Source of the DNA: Niastella sp.
Lineage (GTDB): Bacteria; Bacteroidota; Bacteroidia; Chitinophagales; Chitinophagaceae
Length of the DNA stretch: 5,422 nt
Direction: 5' to 3'
NCBI GenBank assembly: GCA_021154515.1
Contig: JAJKIL010000243.1
Span: 1-5,422 of the forward strand
Positions 1 to 5,422 of the stretch are shown piece by piece. A program made the position numbers and the translations under genes. Under the pieces are notes generated by a model, which was not told the origin of the DNA, searched no databases, and saw only the letters and a program-made list of their open reading frames with translations. Within the stretch, counting starts at the first letter, position 1, and each line of letters opens with the position of its first letter.

Positions 1-596
1 CTGCCGCGTAACAGCCGGGTGATATTTTTCTGGTGGGTAAGCAATACCAGCAGCGCCACAGCTATGGCAAACCCCCGGTATAAAAGCTCTTTTTCATTAA
101 AGATAACCAGGATGAAAACTGCGAAAGCCACGCTGGCTAAAATAGAACTGAGTGAAACGAAACGGGTGAGATACAGTACAAGCAGGAAGATCCCTACACA
201 TAAAACGGCTACTATCGGTTGAATGGCCAGGATCATCCCAAATAAGGTGGCAACTCCCTTTCCGCCTCTGAAATCGGCCCAGATAGGGAAAATATGACCC
301 AGCACAGCAGCTAAACCCAGTCCAACCATGAAGTTGGTGCGATCGAGCTCACTTGCTGCACCCATATAATGAGGAAGTAAAATATACAAACTGGTGGCGG
401 CCACGCCTTTAAGCATGTCAATGATCATGACAAAAGTGCCCCATCTGGAGCCTAAAACACGGAAAGTATTGGTAGCACCGGCATTTCCACTGCCGTATTC
501 ACGGATATCGATTCCAAAAAACGCTTTACTAACCCAAACCGCTGTTGGAATAGAGCCGATCAAATATGCTAGTACAATGAGTAAAACCTCTTTCAT
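1..596 (-). CDS. plsY: Glycerol-3-phosphate acyltransferase PlsY (3' end cut by window edge)
   Basis: PlsY is an integral membrane enzyme that transfers an acyl group from acyl-phosphate to glycerol-3-phosphate, the first acylation step of phospholipid synthesis in most bacteria. The minus strand reads from an ATG at 596 through 198 codons without a stop to the left edge. All three family motifs are visible: GSGNAGATN at residues 35-43, GHIFPIWADFRGGKGVAT at 100-117 with the glycine-rich GGKG, and THQKNITRLLRG at 187-198. Hydrophobic stretches near residues 4-22, 53-75, 88-106, 118-144, 150-166 and 173-187 fit a polytopic membrane protein. Family members are usually about 200-220 residues, so only a short C-terminal tail should be missing. 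The start is supported by the typical N-terminus (hydrophobic, then GSIPTA at 14-19). There is no Shine-Dalgarno sequence. It lies 79 bp downstream of prmA on the same strand, so co-transcription is possible but not shown. Identification is secure. Confidence 0.95.
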   Translation of the reverse strand, partial: MKEVLLIVLAYLIGSIPTAVWVSKAFFGIDIREYGSGNAGATNTFRVLGSRWGTFVMIIDMLKGVAATSLYILLPHYMGAASELDRTNFMVGLGLAAVLGHIFPIWADFRGGKGVATLFGMILAIQPIVAVLCVGIFLLVLYLTRFVSLSSILASVAFAVFILVIFNEKELLYRGFAIAVALLVLLTHQKNITRLLRG

Positions 597-632
597 TGTA
601 TAGTTGGTTGAAGTTAGATGACGAAAATATGG

Positions 633-657
633 AAAAAAAGTTAATTAATTGATAACT
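633..657 (-). terminator. Weak possible terminator downstream of prmA
   Basis: On the minus strand, 19 nt after the prmA stop codon, a short AT-rich inverted repeat (AGTTA at one end, TAACT at the other, 639-657) is followed by seven T residues. The stem is only 5 bp with one G:C pair, so it would be a poor terminator and may be chance in an AT-rich gap. If it does not work, prmA and plsY are probably co-transcribed. Confidence 0.2.
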
Positions 658-675
658 ATTGGGTTCTTGGGGTTA

Positions 676-1491
676 TTATTTTTTAAACAGCAAACACATC
701 CAATCCCCTCTCATTTTACAATCAACAACTGATAATCCATTGTTTAATGCGCACTTCTCAATATCGGGTCTGTCTCCCGCTAAAAGCCCGCTCATAATTA
801 CAACGCCGTCCAATATTAAATGTTGTTTAATTTCAGCCATATTTGCAATAAGTACATGCTTATTGATATTGGCTAAGATAATGTCGAATTCTGTTGACAT
901 TTGTAAAGAATCTGCCTGGGAAAGCGTAATGTTTGAACAGTGATTTAATGCAATATTTTCTGCTGCATTGTTTATGCTCCATTCATCGTTGTCGATAGCG
1001 GTTATAGAAGCGGCGCCCAGTCTTTCTGCGAGTATGGCCAGCACCCCGGTTCCGGTTCCAAAATCAAGTACATTTTTACCGTCAAAGGATAGCTGCTGCA
1101 TACTTTGTATCATCAAATGCGTGGTGGCATGGTGACCGGTGCCAAAACTCATTTTAGGCGTGATGATTATTTCATGCTGTACACCTTGTAAGGGTTCATG
1201 AAAATGCGCCCGGATCCCGCAGAAGTCAGAAATAATAACCGGTTGAAAATTCTGCTCCCATTCTGCATTCCAGTTGCGCGGGGCAATCACTTCTTTGGTG
1301 ATGGTGGTTTCAGTGCCTGTGATCAAATTAGCAGTGTCGGTTTCATTGTACTGGTCTTCAGGAATATACCCGGAGATATAATTTAGCCCTTCTTCAAACC
1401 CTTCATAACCCAATTCGTTCAGTTGCGCTACCAGTATCTCCTGCTGTTCTTTTGATACAGGTTGGAATTTGATGTGAATATAATTCTGCAT
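676..1491 (-). CDS. prmA: Ribosomal protein L11 methyltransferase PrmA
   Basis: PrmA is a cytoplasmic SAM-dependent methyltransferase that trimethylates amino groups of ribosomal protein L11. The 271-residue product has the family's two-part layout. The N-terminal substrate-recognition domain covers about residues 1-90, with the linker signature NWNAEWEQNF at 73-82. The catalytic Rossmann domain carries TPKMSFGTGHHATTHLM at 111-127, the SAM-binding glycine motif VLDFGTGTG at 141-149, the acidic ribose-binding segment AIDNDE at 165-170, and the ANIN motif at 207-210. Length is slightly short of the roughly 290 residues of the E. coli protein, as is common in Bacteroidota. The ATG at 1491 gives a standard N-terminus (YIHIKF beta strand), and no better start is visible upstream. 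The gene follows the pnp terminator by only 77 bp, and nearly all of that gap is the 8-bp inverted repeat array, so its promoter is not obvious. Disruption of prmA is tolerated in E. coli. Identification is secure; the methylation role is by family. Confidence 0.95.
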   Translation of the reverse strand: MQNYIHIKFQPVSKEQQEILVAQLNELGYEGFEEGLNYISGYIPEDQYNETDTANLITGTETTITKEVIAPRNWNAEWEQNFQPVIISDFCGIRAHFHEPLQGVQHEIIITPKMSFGTGHHATTHLMIQSMQQLSFDGKNVLDFGTGTGVLAILAERLGAASITAIDNDEWSINNAAENIALNHCSNITLSQADSLQMSTEFDIILANINKHVLIANMAEIKQHLILDGVVIMSGLLAGDRPDIEKCALNNGLSVVDCKMRGDWMCLLFKK

Positions 1492-1504
1492 GATAAATGT
1501 GAAA

Positions 1505-1568
1505 AGTTGACCAGTTGACGAGTTAACAAGTTAACCAGTTAACTCGTCAACTGGTTAACTTGTCAACT
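1505..1568. repeat. Octamer array, 4 + 4 inverted units of AGTTRACN
   Basis: Eight contiguous 8-bp units with no spacer. On the plus strand 1505-1536 reads AGTTGACC, AGTTGACG, AGTTAACA, AGTTAACC. On the minus strand, from 1568 down to 1537, it reads AGTTGACA, AGTTAACC, AGTTGACG, AGTTAACT. The best pairing puts 1511-1527 against 1538-1554 as a perfect 17-bp inverted repeat with a 10-nt loop. It extends outward to 1504-1527 against 1538-1561 with one mismatch. The array ends four bases before the pnp terminator stem and lies 14 bp upstream of the prmA start, so it would form most of any prmA leader. It encodes nothing. Four GTTAAC palindromes fall at 1522, 1530, 1538 and 1554. Origin and function are unknown; candidates are a degenerate short tandem repeat, a transcription-factor site cluster or a relic of a small dispersed repeat. 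Confidence 0.9.
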
Positions 1569-1609
1569 AAAAAAAGAAGGCCTGCAATTTTCACTACAGG
1601 CCTTCTTTT
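1569..1609 (-). terminator. Intrinsic terminator of pnp
   Basis: A perfect 13-bp stem pairs 1572-1584 with 1597-1609 around a 12-nt loop; its core GAAGGCCTG pairs with CAGGCCTTC. On the minus strand the stem is followed by a run of seven T (complement of the A run at 1569-1575), part of which pairs in the stem. It starts about 22 nt beyond the pnp stop codon and is a textbook rho-independent terminator for that gene. The flanking A and T runs could also let it act on plus-strand transcripts. Confidence 0.9.
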
Positions 1610-1631
1610 ATTCTTAAGACTTAATTAAAAA

Positions 1632-3776
1632 CTAAGCTGGATTTTCTGGTCTTTTTCCTTCAGGTTTCGGCATCAGGATCTTGCGGCTCAGTTTAAACTT
1701 ACCGGTTTTGCTGTCAACACCGATCAGTTTTACTTTCACCACATCGCCTTCTTTCAACACACCTTCCATGGTTTCCAAACGCTTCCAGCTGATCTCACTG
1801 ATGTGCAGCAAACCTTGTTTGCCAGGCAGGAATTCAACAAAGGCGCCGAATTCTTTAATGCCTTTTACGGTGGCTTCGTATACGGAGCCTATTTCAGGCA
1901 CAGCAACGATCCCTTTGATCCAGGAAACAGCTTTTTCCAGGCCTTCTTTAGCAGGGCTGAATATGCTTACTTCACCGTAGTTGCCAACTTCTTCAATGTT
2001 GATGGTAGCGCCGGTTTCGCGTTGAATTTCCTGAATGATCTTACCCTGGGGCCCGATCACCGCACCAATGAATTCTTTGTCGATGAACAGTTTTTCCATT
2101 CTCGGTGCATGTGGTTTCACCTCAGTACGGGCTTCGGCAGTACACTCATACATCGCATCCAGAATGTGCAGGCGGCCTTTGCGGGCCTGCTCCAGCGCTT
2201 CGCGCATGGTGCTCATGGCCAAACCGTCGATCTTGATATCCATTTGTACACCGCAAATACCATCGCGGGTACCGGTTACTTTAAAGTCCATATCACCCAG
2301 GTGATCTTCATCGCCGAGGATGTCGGTAAGGATGGCATATTTACCATCGGTTCCGCGGGTGATTAAACCCATGGCCACACCACTTACGTGTTTAGGAAAG
2401 GGTACACCTGCATCCATTAACGCCAGTGAACCGGCGCATACAGTAGCCATAGAAGAAGAACCATTCGATTCAAGAATATCGCTCACGATACGAACCGTGT
2501 AAGGATACTCATTGCCTGGCATCATTTTTTTCAGCGAACGCATGGCCAGGTTACCGTGACCAACTTCGCGGCGGCCGGGGGCGCGCATCATTTTCACTTC
2601 ACCGGTTGAGAATGGCGGAAAGTTATAGTGTAAAATGAATTTTGTATAATCAGATACAGCGGCGCTTTCAACCAGCAACTCGTCTAAAGGAGTACCTAAA
2701 GTAACGGTTGTAAGTGATTGTGTTTCACCACGTGTAAACAGGGCTGAACCGTGTGGAGAAGGCAGGATGTCGATCTCCATGTTCAACGGACGGACCTGGT
2801 CGAGCTGGCGGCCATCGAGGCGAATGCGATCGTCAAGGATCATGTTACGCACCACTTCCCATTGCAGGTCGTCGTAATATTTTTTAGCCAGTTTCTTCAC
2901 GGCATCATCAGCATCTTCACCCAGGCTGGCGATCAATTCATCTTTCAAAGTATCGATAGCTTCACTTCTGGCATGTTTGGCAGAAGCAGAGCGGGAGATC
3001 TGATAGATCTTATCCTTTGCAAAATCGGCCACTTTTTGTTGCAGCTCGGGGTTTTGCTCAGGTTTGGTATAATCCCTTTTACTGGCTACACCCACTTTGG
3101 CACGCAGTTCATGCTGTGCTTTAATTTGCTGGCGAATGGCTTCGTGGGCAATTTCCAGGGCTTTTACCAGGTCTTCCTCCGCACATTCATTGCCTTCACC
3201 TTCCACCATCATCAGGTTTTTTTCGGTGGCCCCAATGATGAAATCCATATCGGCTTTAGCCAGTTCAGTACGGGTAGGGTTTACAATATATTGTCCTTCT
3301 ATGCGGGCGATCCGCACTTCAGAAATAATTTCTTTAATAGGAATATCCGAAACAGCCAGGGCTGCAGAAGCGGCCAAACAGGCTAATGCATCGGGCATTA
3401 CTTCTTTATCGCTTGAAACAAGCGTTATAAGTACCTGAACATCACATAAATAATCTTCAGGAAAAAGTGGACGTAAGGCGCGGTCTATTAACCGGCTAAT
3501 GAGCACTTCGTAATCGCTCAGTCTGCCTTCGCGTTTGAAGAATGAACCGGGAATACGTCCGGCTGAAGCAAATTTTTCATTGTAATCCACTACCAGTGGA
3601 AAGAAGCTTTGTCCTTCTTTGGGCTCTTTATTGGCAACAACAGTAGCCAATATGATACAATTGCCCTGGCGAACAGTAACGGCGCCGTCGGCCTGACGGG
3701 CCAGGCGGCCGGTTTCAATAGAAACCTCGCGTCCGCCCCCTATATCAAAAGTTACGCTAATTGGTTGAGAGAGCAT
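1632..3776 (-). CDS. pnp: Polyribonucleotide nucleotidyltransferase (PNPase)
   Basis: PNPase is a trimeric cytoplasmic enzyme that degrades RNA 3'-to-5' using phosphate, releasing nucleoside diphosphates, and can also add tails. The 714-residue product matches the usual length (711 in E. coli). Domains run in the standard order: first RNase PH domain about 10-145, with the FFKREGR segment at 79-85; a helical linker domain about 240-320; second RNase PH domain about 325-545, with RGETQ at 349-353; KH domain about 555-615, with the GxxG loop in IGPQGK at 574-579; S1 domain about 628-698. The segment GDEDHLGDMDFK at 488-499 supplies Asp491, Asp497 and Lys499, equivalent to the metal-site residues Asp486, Asp492 and Lys494 of E. 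coli, so the enzyme should be active. The tail after the S1 domain is short (about 15 residues, proline- and lysine-rich). It follows rpsO on the same strand, the widely conserved rpsO-pnp order, with a terminator between them. Confidence 0.98.
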   Translation of the reverse strand: MLSQPISVTFDIGGGREVSIETGRLARQADGAVTVRQGNCIILATVVANKEPKEGQSFFPLVVDYNEKFASAGRIPGSFFKREGRLSDYEVLISRLIDRALRPLFPEDYLCDVQVLITLVSSDKEVMPDALACLAASAALAVSDIPIKEIISEVRIARIEGQYIVNPTRTELAKADMDFIIGATEKNLMMVEGEGNECAEEDLVKALEIAHEAIRQQIKAQHELRAKVGVASKRDYTKPEQNPELQQKVADFAKDKIYQISRSASAKHARSEAIDTLKDELIASLGEDADDAVKKLAKKYYDDLQWEVVRNMILDDRIRLDGRQLDQVRPLNMEIDILPSPHGSALFTRGETQSLTTVTLGTPLDELLVESAAVSDYTKFILHYNFPPFSTGEVKMMRAPGRREVGHGNLAMRSLKKMMPGNEYPYTVRIVSDILESNGSSSMATVCAGSLALMDAGVPFPKHVSGVAMGLITRGTDGKYAILTDILGDEDHLGDMDFKVTGTRDGICGVQMDIKIDGLAMSTMREALEQARKGRLHILDAMYECTAEARTEVKPHAPRMEKLFIDKEFIGAVIGPQGKIIQEIQRETGATINIEEVGNYGEVSIFSPAKEGLEKAVSWIKGIVAVPEIGSVYEATVKGIKEFGAFVEFLPGKQGLLHISEISWKRLETMEGVLKEGDVVKVKLIGVDSKTGKFKLSRKILMPKPEGKRPENPA

Positions 3777-3876
3777 AGTGTAAAATGTAGTTTAATGGTC
3801 GCTATCACATCCTGCAACAAGGTGGGAATAAGAGCGGAGGTAATCGGCAACCGGTTATTTAAGCAACATGGTCTTG

Positions 3877-3930
3877 AAAAAATATAATAAAAACAACTAT
3901 TCCCAACCGAAAAAACAGTTGGGAATAGTT
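3877..3930 (-). terminator. Intrinsic terminator between rpsO and pnp
   Basis: A perfect 13-bp stem pairs 3895-3907 (AACTATTCCCAAC) with 3918-3930 around a 10-nt loop, 18 nt after the rpsO stop codon. On the minus strand it is followed by a T-rich tract (complement of 3877-3894). This should end most rpsO transcripts before pnp. In E. coli a terminator also sits between these two genes and is partly read through, so partial coupling is plausible here. About 100 bp remains between the tract and the pnp start for a separate pnp promoter, but I could not find a convincing one. Confidence 0.85.
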
Positions 3931-3948
3931 TGTTATTATAATATACAC

Positions 3949-4221
3949 TTATTTTCTGATACCAAGTTTTTCAATTAAAGAGCGGTAACCTTGCAGGTTT
4001 TGTTTGCTCAGGTAAGTAAGCAGGCGTTTACGCTGACCCACCAGTTGCATTAAGCCGCGGTGAGTAGAGAAATCCTTCTTATTTTGTTGAAGGTGTAAAG
4101 AAATGCTGTTGATACGTTCTGTCAACAGTGCAATTTGTCCCTCAGTAGAACCTGTGTTTTTTGCATTGCCACCGTATTGTGCAAAAATGCTAGAAACTTT
4201 CTCGTTTGTTAAATAAGGCAT
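3949..4221 (-). CDS. rpsO: 30S ribosomal protein S15
   Basis: S15 is a primary 16S rRNA-binding protein of the central domain of the small subunit; it helps organise the platform and contacts the 50S subunit through an intersubunit bridge. The product is 90 residues, the family norm (89 in E. coli). The signature runs through GSTEGQIALLTERINSISLHL at about residues 24-44, NKKDFSTHRGLMQLVGQRKRLLTYL at about 47-71, and the end LIEKLGIRK at 82-90. Arg, Lys and His residues in the 48-66 region correspond to the rRNA-binding face. The ATG at 4221 gives the expected N-terminus, and translation has no Shine-Dalgarno sequence. A good Bacteroidota -7 box lies about 48 bp upstream and a terminator directly follows. 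S15 represses its own mRNA in several bacteria, but the leader here is only about 40 nt and I see only a weak hairpin in it. Confidence 0.98.
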   Translation of the reverse strand: MPYLTNEKVSSIFAQYGGNAKNTGSTEGQIALLTERINSISLHLQQNKKDFSTHRGLMQLVGQRKRLLTYLSKQNLQGYRSLIEKLGIRK

Positions 4222-4268
4222 CTCAATTTTTTTAAAAACATCCAGAAATTATCTTCTTAATTTGCCGG

Positions 4269-4276
4269 CAAAGGTA
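4269..4276 (-). promoter_or_regulatory. Putative rpsO promoter, -7 box TACCTTTG
   Basis: The minus strand carries TACCTTTG, an exact match to the Bacteroidota housekeeping-sigma -7 consensus TAnnTTTG, 47 bp upstream of the rpsO ATG. A transcript would start near 4261 and have a leader of about 40 nt. I see no clear -33 TTG at the usual 17-23 bp spacing. The box overlaps a perfect 12-bp palindrome, TTTGCCGGCAAA at 4261-4272, which might be an operator or chance. Upstream on the minus strand is AT-rich (ATTTATTATA), which helps promoter function. Confidence 0.65.
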
Positions 4277-4332
4277 TATAATAAATTCTAATTGAGTGGA
4301 TAGTATGGGGAAATTTTTTTTGGCAAAAGAAC

Positions 4333-4340
4333 TATTTTTG
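4333..4340 (+). promoter_or_regulatory. Possible promoter for the glycosyltransferase gene, -7 box TATTTTTG
   Basis: TATTTTTG on the plus strand matches TAnnTTTG exactly and lies in the divergent gap between rpsO and the glycosyltransferase, 144 bp before its ATG. No -33 TTG sits at the right distance, and T-rich DNA gives such matches by chance, so this is tentative. If real, transcription would begin at about 4347, inside the heptamer array, which would then form a hairpin at the 5' end of the mRNA. Confidence 0.35.
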
Positions 4341-4342
4341 GC

Positions 4343-4428
4343 GTTTCAGGTTCCAGGTTTCAAGTTTCAGGGCCGTCAAATTCAGCCCGCCGGGAAACCC
4401 CTGCAATCTGTAACTTGTAACCTGAAAC
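4343..4428. repeat. Heptamer array, 4 + 4 inverted units of GTTNCAR with spacer
   Basis: Four tandem 7-bp units on the plus strand (4343-4370: GTTTCAG, GTTCCAG, GTTTCAA, GTTTCAG) face four on the minus strand (4428 down to 4401: GTTTCAG, GTTACAA, GTTACAG, ATTGCAG), separated by a 30-bp GC-rich spacer. Pairing 4343-4372 with 4399-4428 matches 24 of 30 positions; the outermost unit and the innermost GG are perfect, so an imperfect long hairpin is possible. The array sits in the rpsO/glycosyltransferase divergent gap, 56 bp before the glycosyltransferase ATG. No open reading frame uses it. The unit resembles that of the octamer array at 1505-1568 with one base fewer (AAGTTAC against AAGTTAAC). 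Function is unknown. Confidence 0.85.
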
Positions 4429-4484
4429 TGAATGTTATATCTTCATTCGCAGGTAATTATAACTAAAAACCCTGACCCGGCTAC

Positions 4485-5422
4485 ATGAAACGCCTTGTTT
4501 TTGCTGTTACCAACGATCTGAACTATGATCAGCGGATGATACGGATCTGTACATCCCTGGCCGAAGCCGGTTATGCCGTAACCCTTATAGGCCGGCGATG
4601 GACGGGCTCCCCTGCCCTGGTTCCCCGCCCCTTTCAGCAAAAAAGACTGTCCTGCTTTTTTCGCACCGGCAAATTAAGCTACCTCGAATACAATCTGCGG
4701 TTATTTTTCTGCTTATTATTTATAAAAACCGATGGGGTTTGCGCCATCGATCTCGATACCATTCTCCCCTTTTATTTTATCTCCAGGCTAAAAAGCATTC
4801 CCCGGGTGTACGATGCCCATGAGCTGTTTTGTGAAATGAAAGAAGTGGTTACCCGGCCCATGGTATATAAAATATGGAAATGGGTGGAACGCTTTACCGT
4901 GCCCAAATTTAAACATGGGTATACGGTAAACGATGCCATTGCCCGGGAATTTCATCGCTTATATCAGGTAAACTATGAAGTGGTGCGCAATGTGCCGGTA
5001 TTACGGCCACTTGCCATTCCTACTAAACTGGAACGATATATTATCTATCAGGGTGCAGTTAATGAAGGCCGTAGTTTCGAAACCCTGATCCCGGCCATGA
5101 AATGGGTGAACGCCCGGCTGGTAATTTGTGGTGATGGTAATTTTATGTCACAGGCCAATAAACTCGTAAAAGAAAATGGATTAGCAGGCAAAGTGGTTTT
5201 TAAAGGAAAAGTACTGCCTGCAGTACTGCAGAAATATACATTGAAAGCCTGGGTGGGGGTTACTTTATTTGAGAACAATGGCATGAATAACTACCATTCC
5301 CTCGGCAACCGGTTCTTTGACTATATGCATGCCGGTATTCCACAATTGTGTGTGAATTACCCGGCTTATAAAGAAATAAACAATAAGTACAATATTGCTG
5401 TTCTAATAGATGACCTGCGGTC
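4485..5422 (+). CDS. Glycosyltransferase, GT-B fold, GT4-like (3' end cut by window edge)
   Basis: This is probably a cytoplasmic or membrane-associated enzyme that moves a sugar from a nucleotide-sugar donor to a glycan or lipid-linked acceptor. The frame is open for 312 codons to the right edge; the only possible start is ATG 4485, because an in-frame TGA lies 9 bases upstream. The N-terminal Rossmann-like half begins VFAVTNDLNYDQRMIRICTS with LAEAGYAVTLIGR following, and includes YDAHELF at 109-115 and TVNDAIAREF at 147-156. The C-terminal donor-binding half starts near 184 with YIIYQGAVNEGRSFETLIPAM (185-205), then VICGDGN (213-219), VVFKG (237-241) and SLGNRFFDYMHAGIP (272-286). These match group 1 glycosyltransferases in order and spacing. 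The usual EX7E motif is not evident; Asp279 in the FFDY segment takes the place of the common Glu. A hydrophobic patch at 72-80 could aid membrane contact. The acceptor and sugar cannot be told from sequence. No Shine-Dalgarno sequence is present. Confidence 0.85.
   Translation, partial: MKRLVFAVTNDLNYDQRMIRICTSLAEAGYAVTLIGRRWTGSPALVPRPFQQKRLSCFFRTGKLSYLEYNLRLFFCLLFIKTDGVCAIDLDTILPFYFISRLKSIPRVYDAHELFCEMKEVVTRPMVYKIWKWVERFTVPKFKHGYTVNDAIAREFHRLYQVNYEVVRNVPVLRPLAIPTKLERYIIYQGAVNEGRSFETLIPAMKWVNARLVICGDGNFMSQANKLVKENGLAGKVVFKGKVLPAVLQKYTLKAWVGVTLFENNGMNNYHSLGNRFFDYMHAGIPQLCVNYPAYKEINNKYNIAVLIDDLR

Noticed and set aside
19..603. Two plus-strand frames (19-222 and 394-603)
   Set aside because: Both are antisense to plsY, whose three catalytic motifs are intact on the minus strand.
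622..629. TATTTTCG on the minus strand as a plsY -7 box
   Set aside because: One mismatch to TAnnTTTG in an AT-rich gap and no -33 element at a suitable distance; too weak to annotate.
1505..1568. CRISPR array or phage attachment site
   Set aside because: The units are 8 bp with no unique spacers, half are inverted, and no cas genes, integrase or tRNA are nearby.
1803..3386. Long plus-strand open frames (up to 211 codons, e.g. 1803-2366 and 2751-3386) antisense to pnp
   Set aside because: They lie fully inside a strongly conserved PNPase gene, have no recognisable domain, and are explained by codon choice on the sense strand.
3783..3790. TACATTTT on the minus strand as a pnp promoter
   Set aside because: The last base deviates from consensus, the nearest TTG is about 25 bp away, and transcription would start almost on the ATG.
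4343..4428. Intrinsic terminator
   Set aside because: The hairpin is imperfect, has a 26-30-nt loop, lacks a following T run on either strand, and lies upstream of both flanking genes.
4443..4640. 65-codon minus-strand frame overlapping the glycosyltransferase start
   Set aside because: It overlaps a clearly recognised gene on the opposite strand and runs into the heptamer repeat region without a family signature.
5048..5284. 78-codon minus-strand frame within the glycosyltransferase
   Set aside because: The sense frame carries the GT-B motifs; the antisense product shows nothing recognisable.

Overview
This window looks like ordinary chromosomal housekeeping DNA from a member of the Bacteroidota, most likely near the Chitinophagaceae (Chitinophaga/Niastella-like). 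The assignment is inferred from the flavour of the proteins, start codons without Shine-Dalgarno sequences, and a clear Bacteroidota-type -7 box (TAnnTTTG) upstream of rpsO. No database search was possible.

Layout: four genes lie on the minus strand and, read in their direction of transcription, run rpsO (ribosomal protein S15), pnp (polynucleotide phosphorylase), prmA (ribosomal protein L11 methyltransferase) and plsY (acyl-phosphate:glycerol-3-phosphate acyltransferase, cut by the left edge). A fifth gene, on the plus strand and cut by the right edge, encodes a GT-B-type glycosyltransferase divergent from rpsO. Strong intrinsic terminators follow rpsO and pnp, so the minus-strand genes look like separate or only partly coupled units rather than one tight operon.

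Function: rpsO, pnp and prmA belong to translation and RNA turnover. S15 is an early 30S assembly protein, PNPase degrades mRNA 3'-to-5', and PrmA methylates L11. plsY makes lysophosphatidic acid for membrane phospholipids. The glycosyltransferase probably belongs to a surface polysaccharide or glycan pathway that continues past the right edge.

The most notable structure is intergenic. Two short-period repeat arrays have the same design: four copies of a short unit in one orientation followed by four copies in the opposite orientation, so each can fold into a hairpin. The first (1505-1568) uses an 8-bp unit AGTTRACN and fills almost all the space between the pnp terminator and the prmA start. 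The second (4343-4428) uses a 7-bp unit GTTNCAR and lies in the presumed leader of the glycosyltransferase gene. The two units are similar in sequence (AAGTTAAC versus AAGTTAC). I see no new protein system, mobile element, CRISPR array or RNA gene here.
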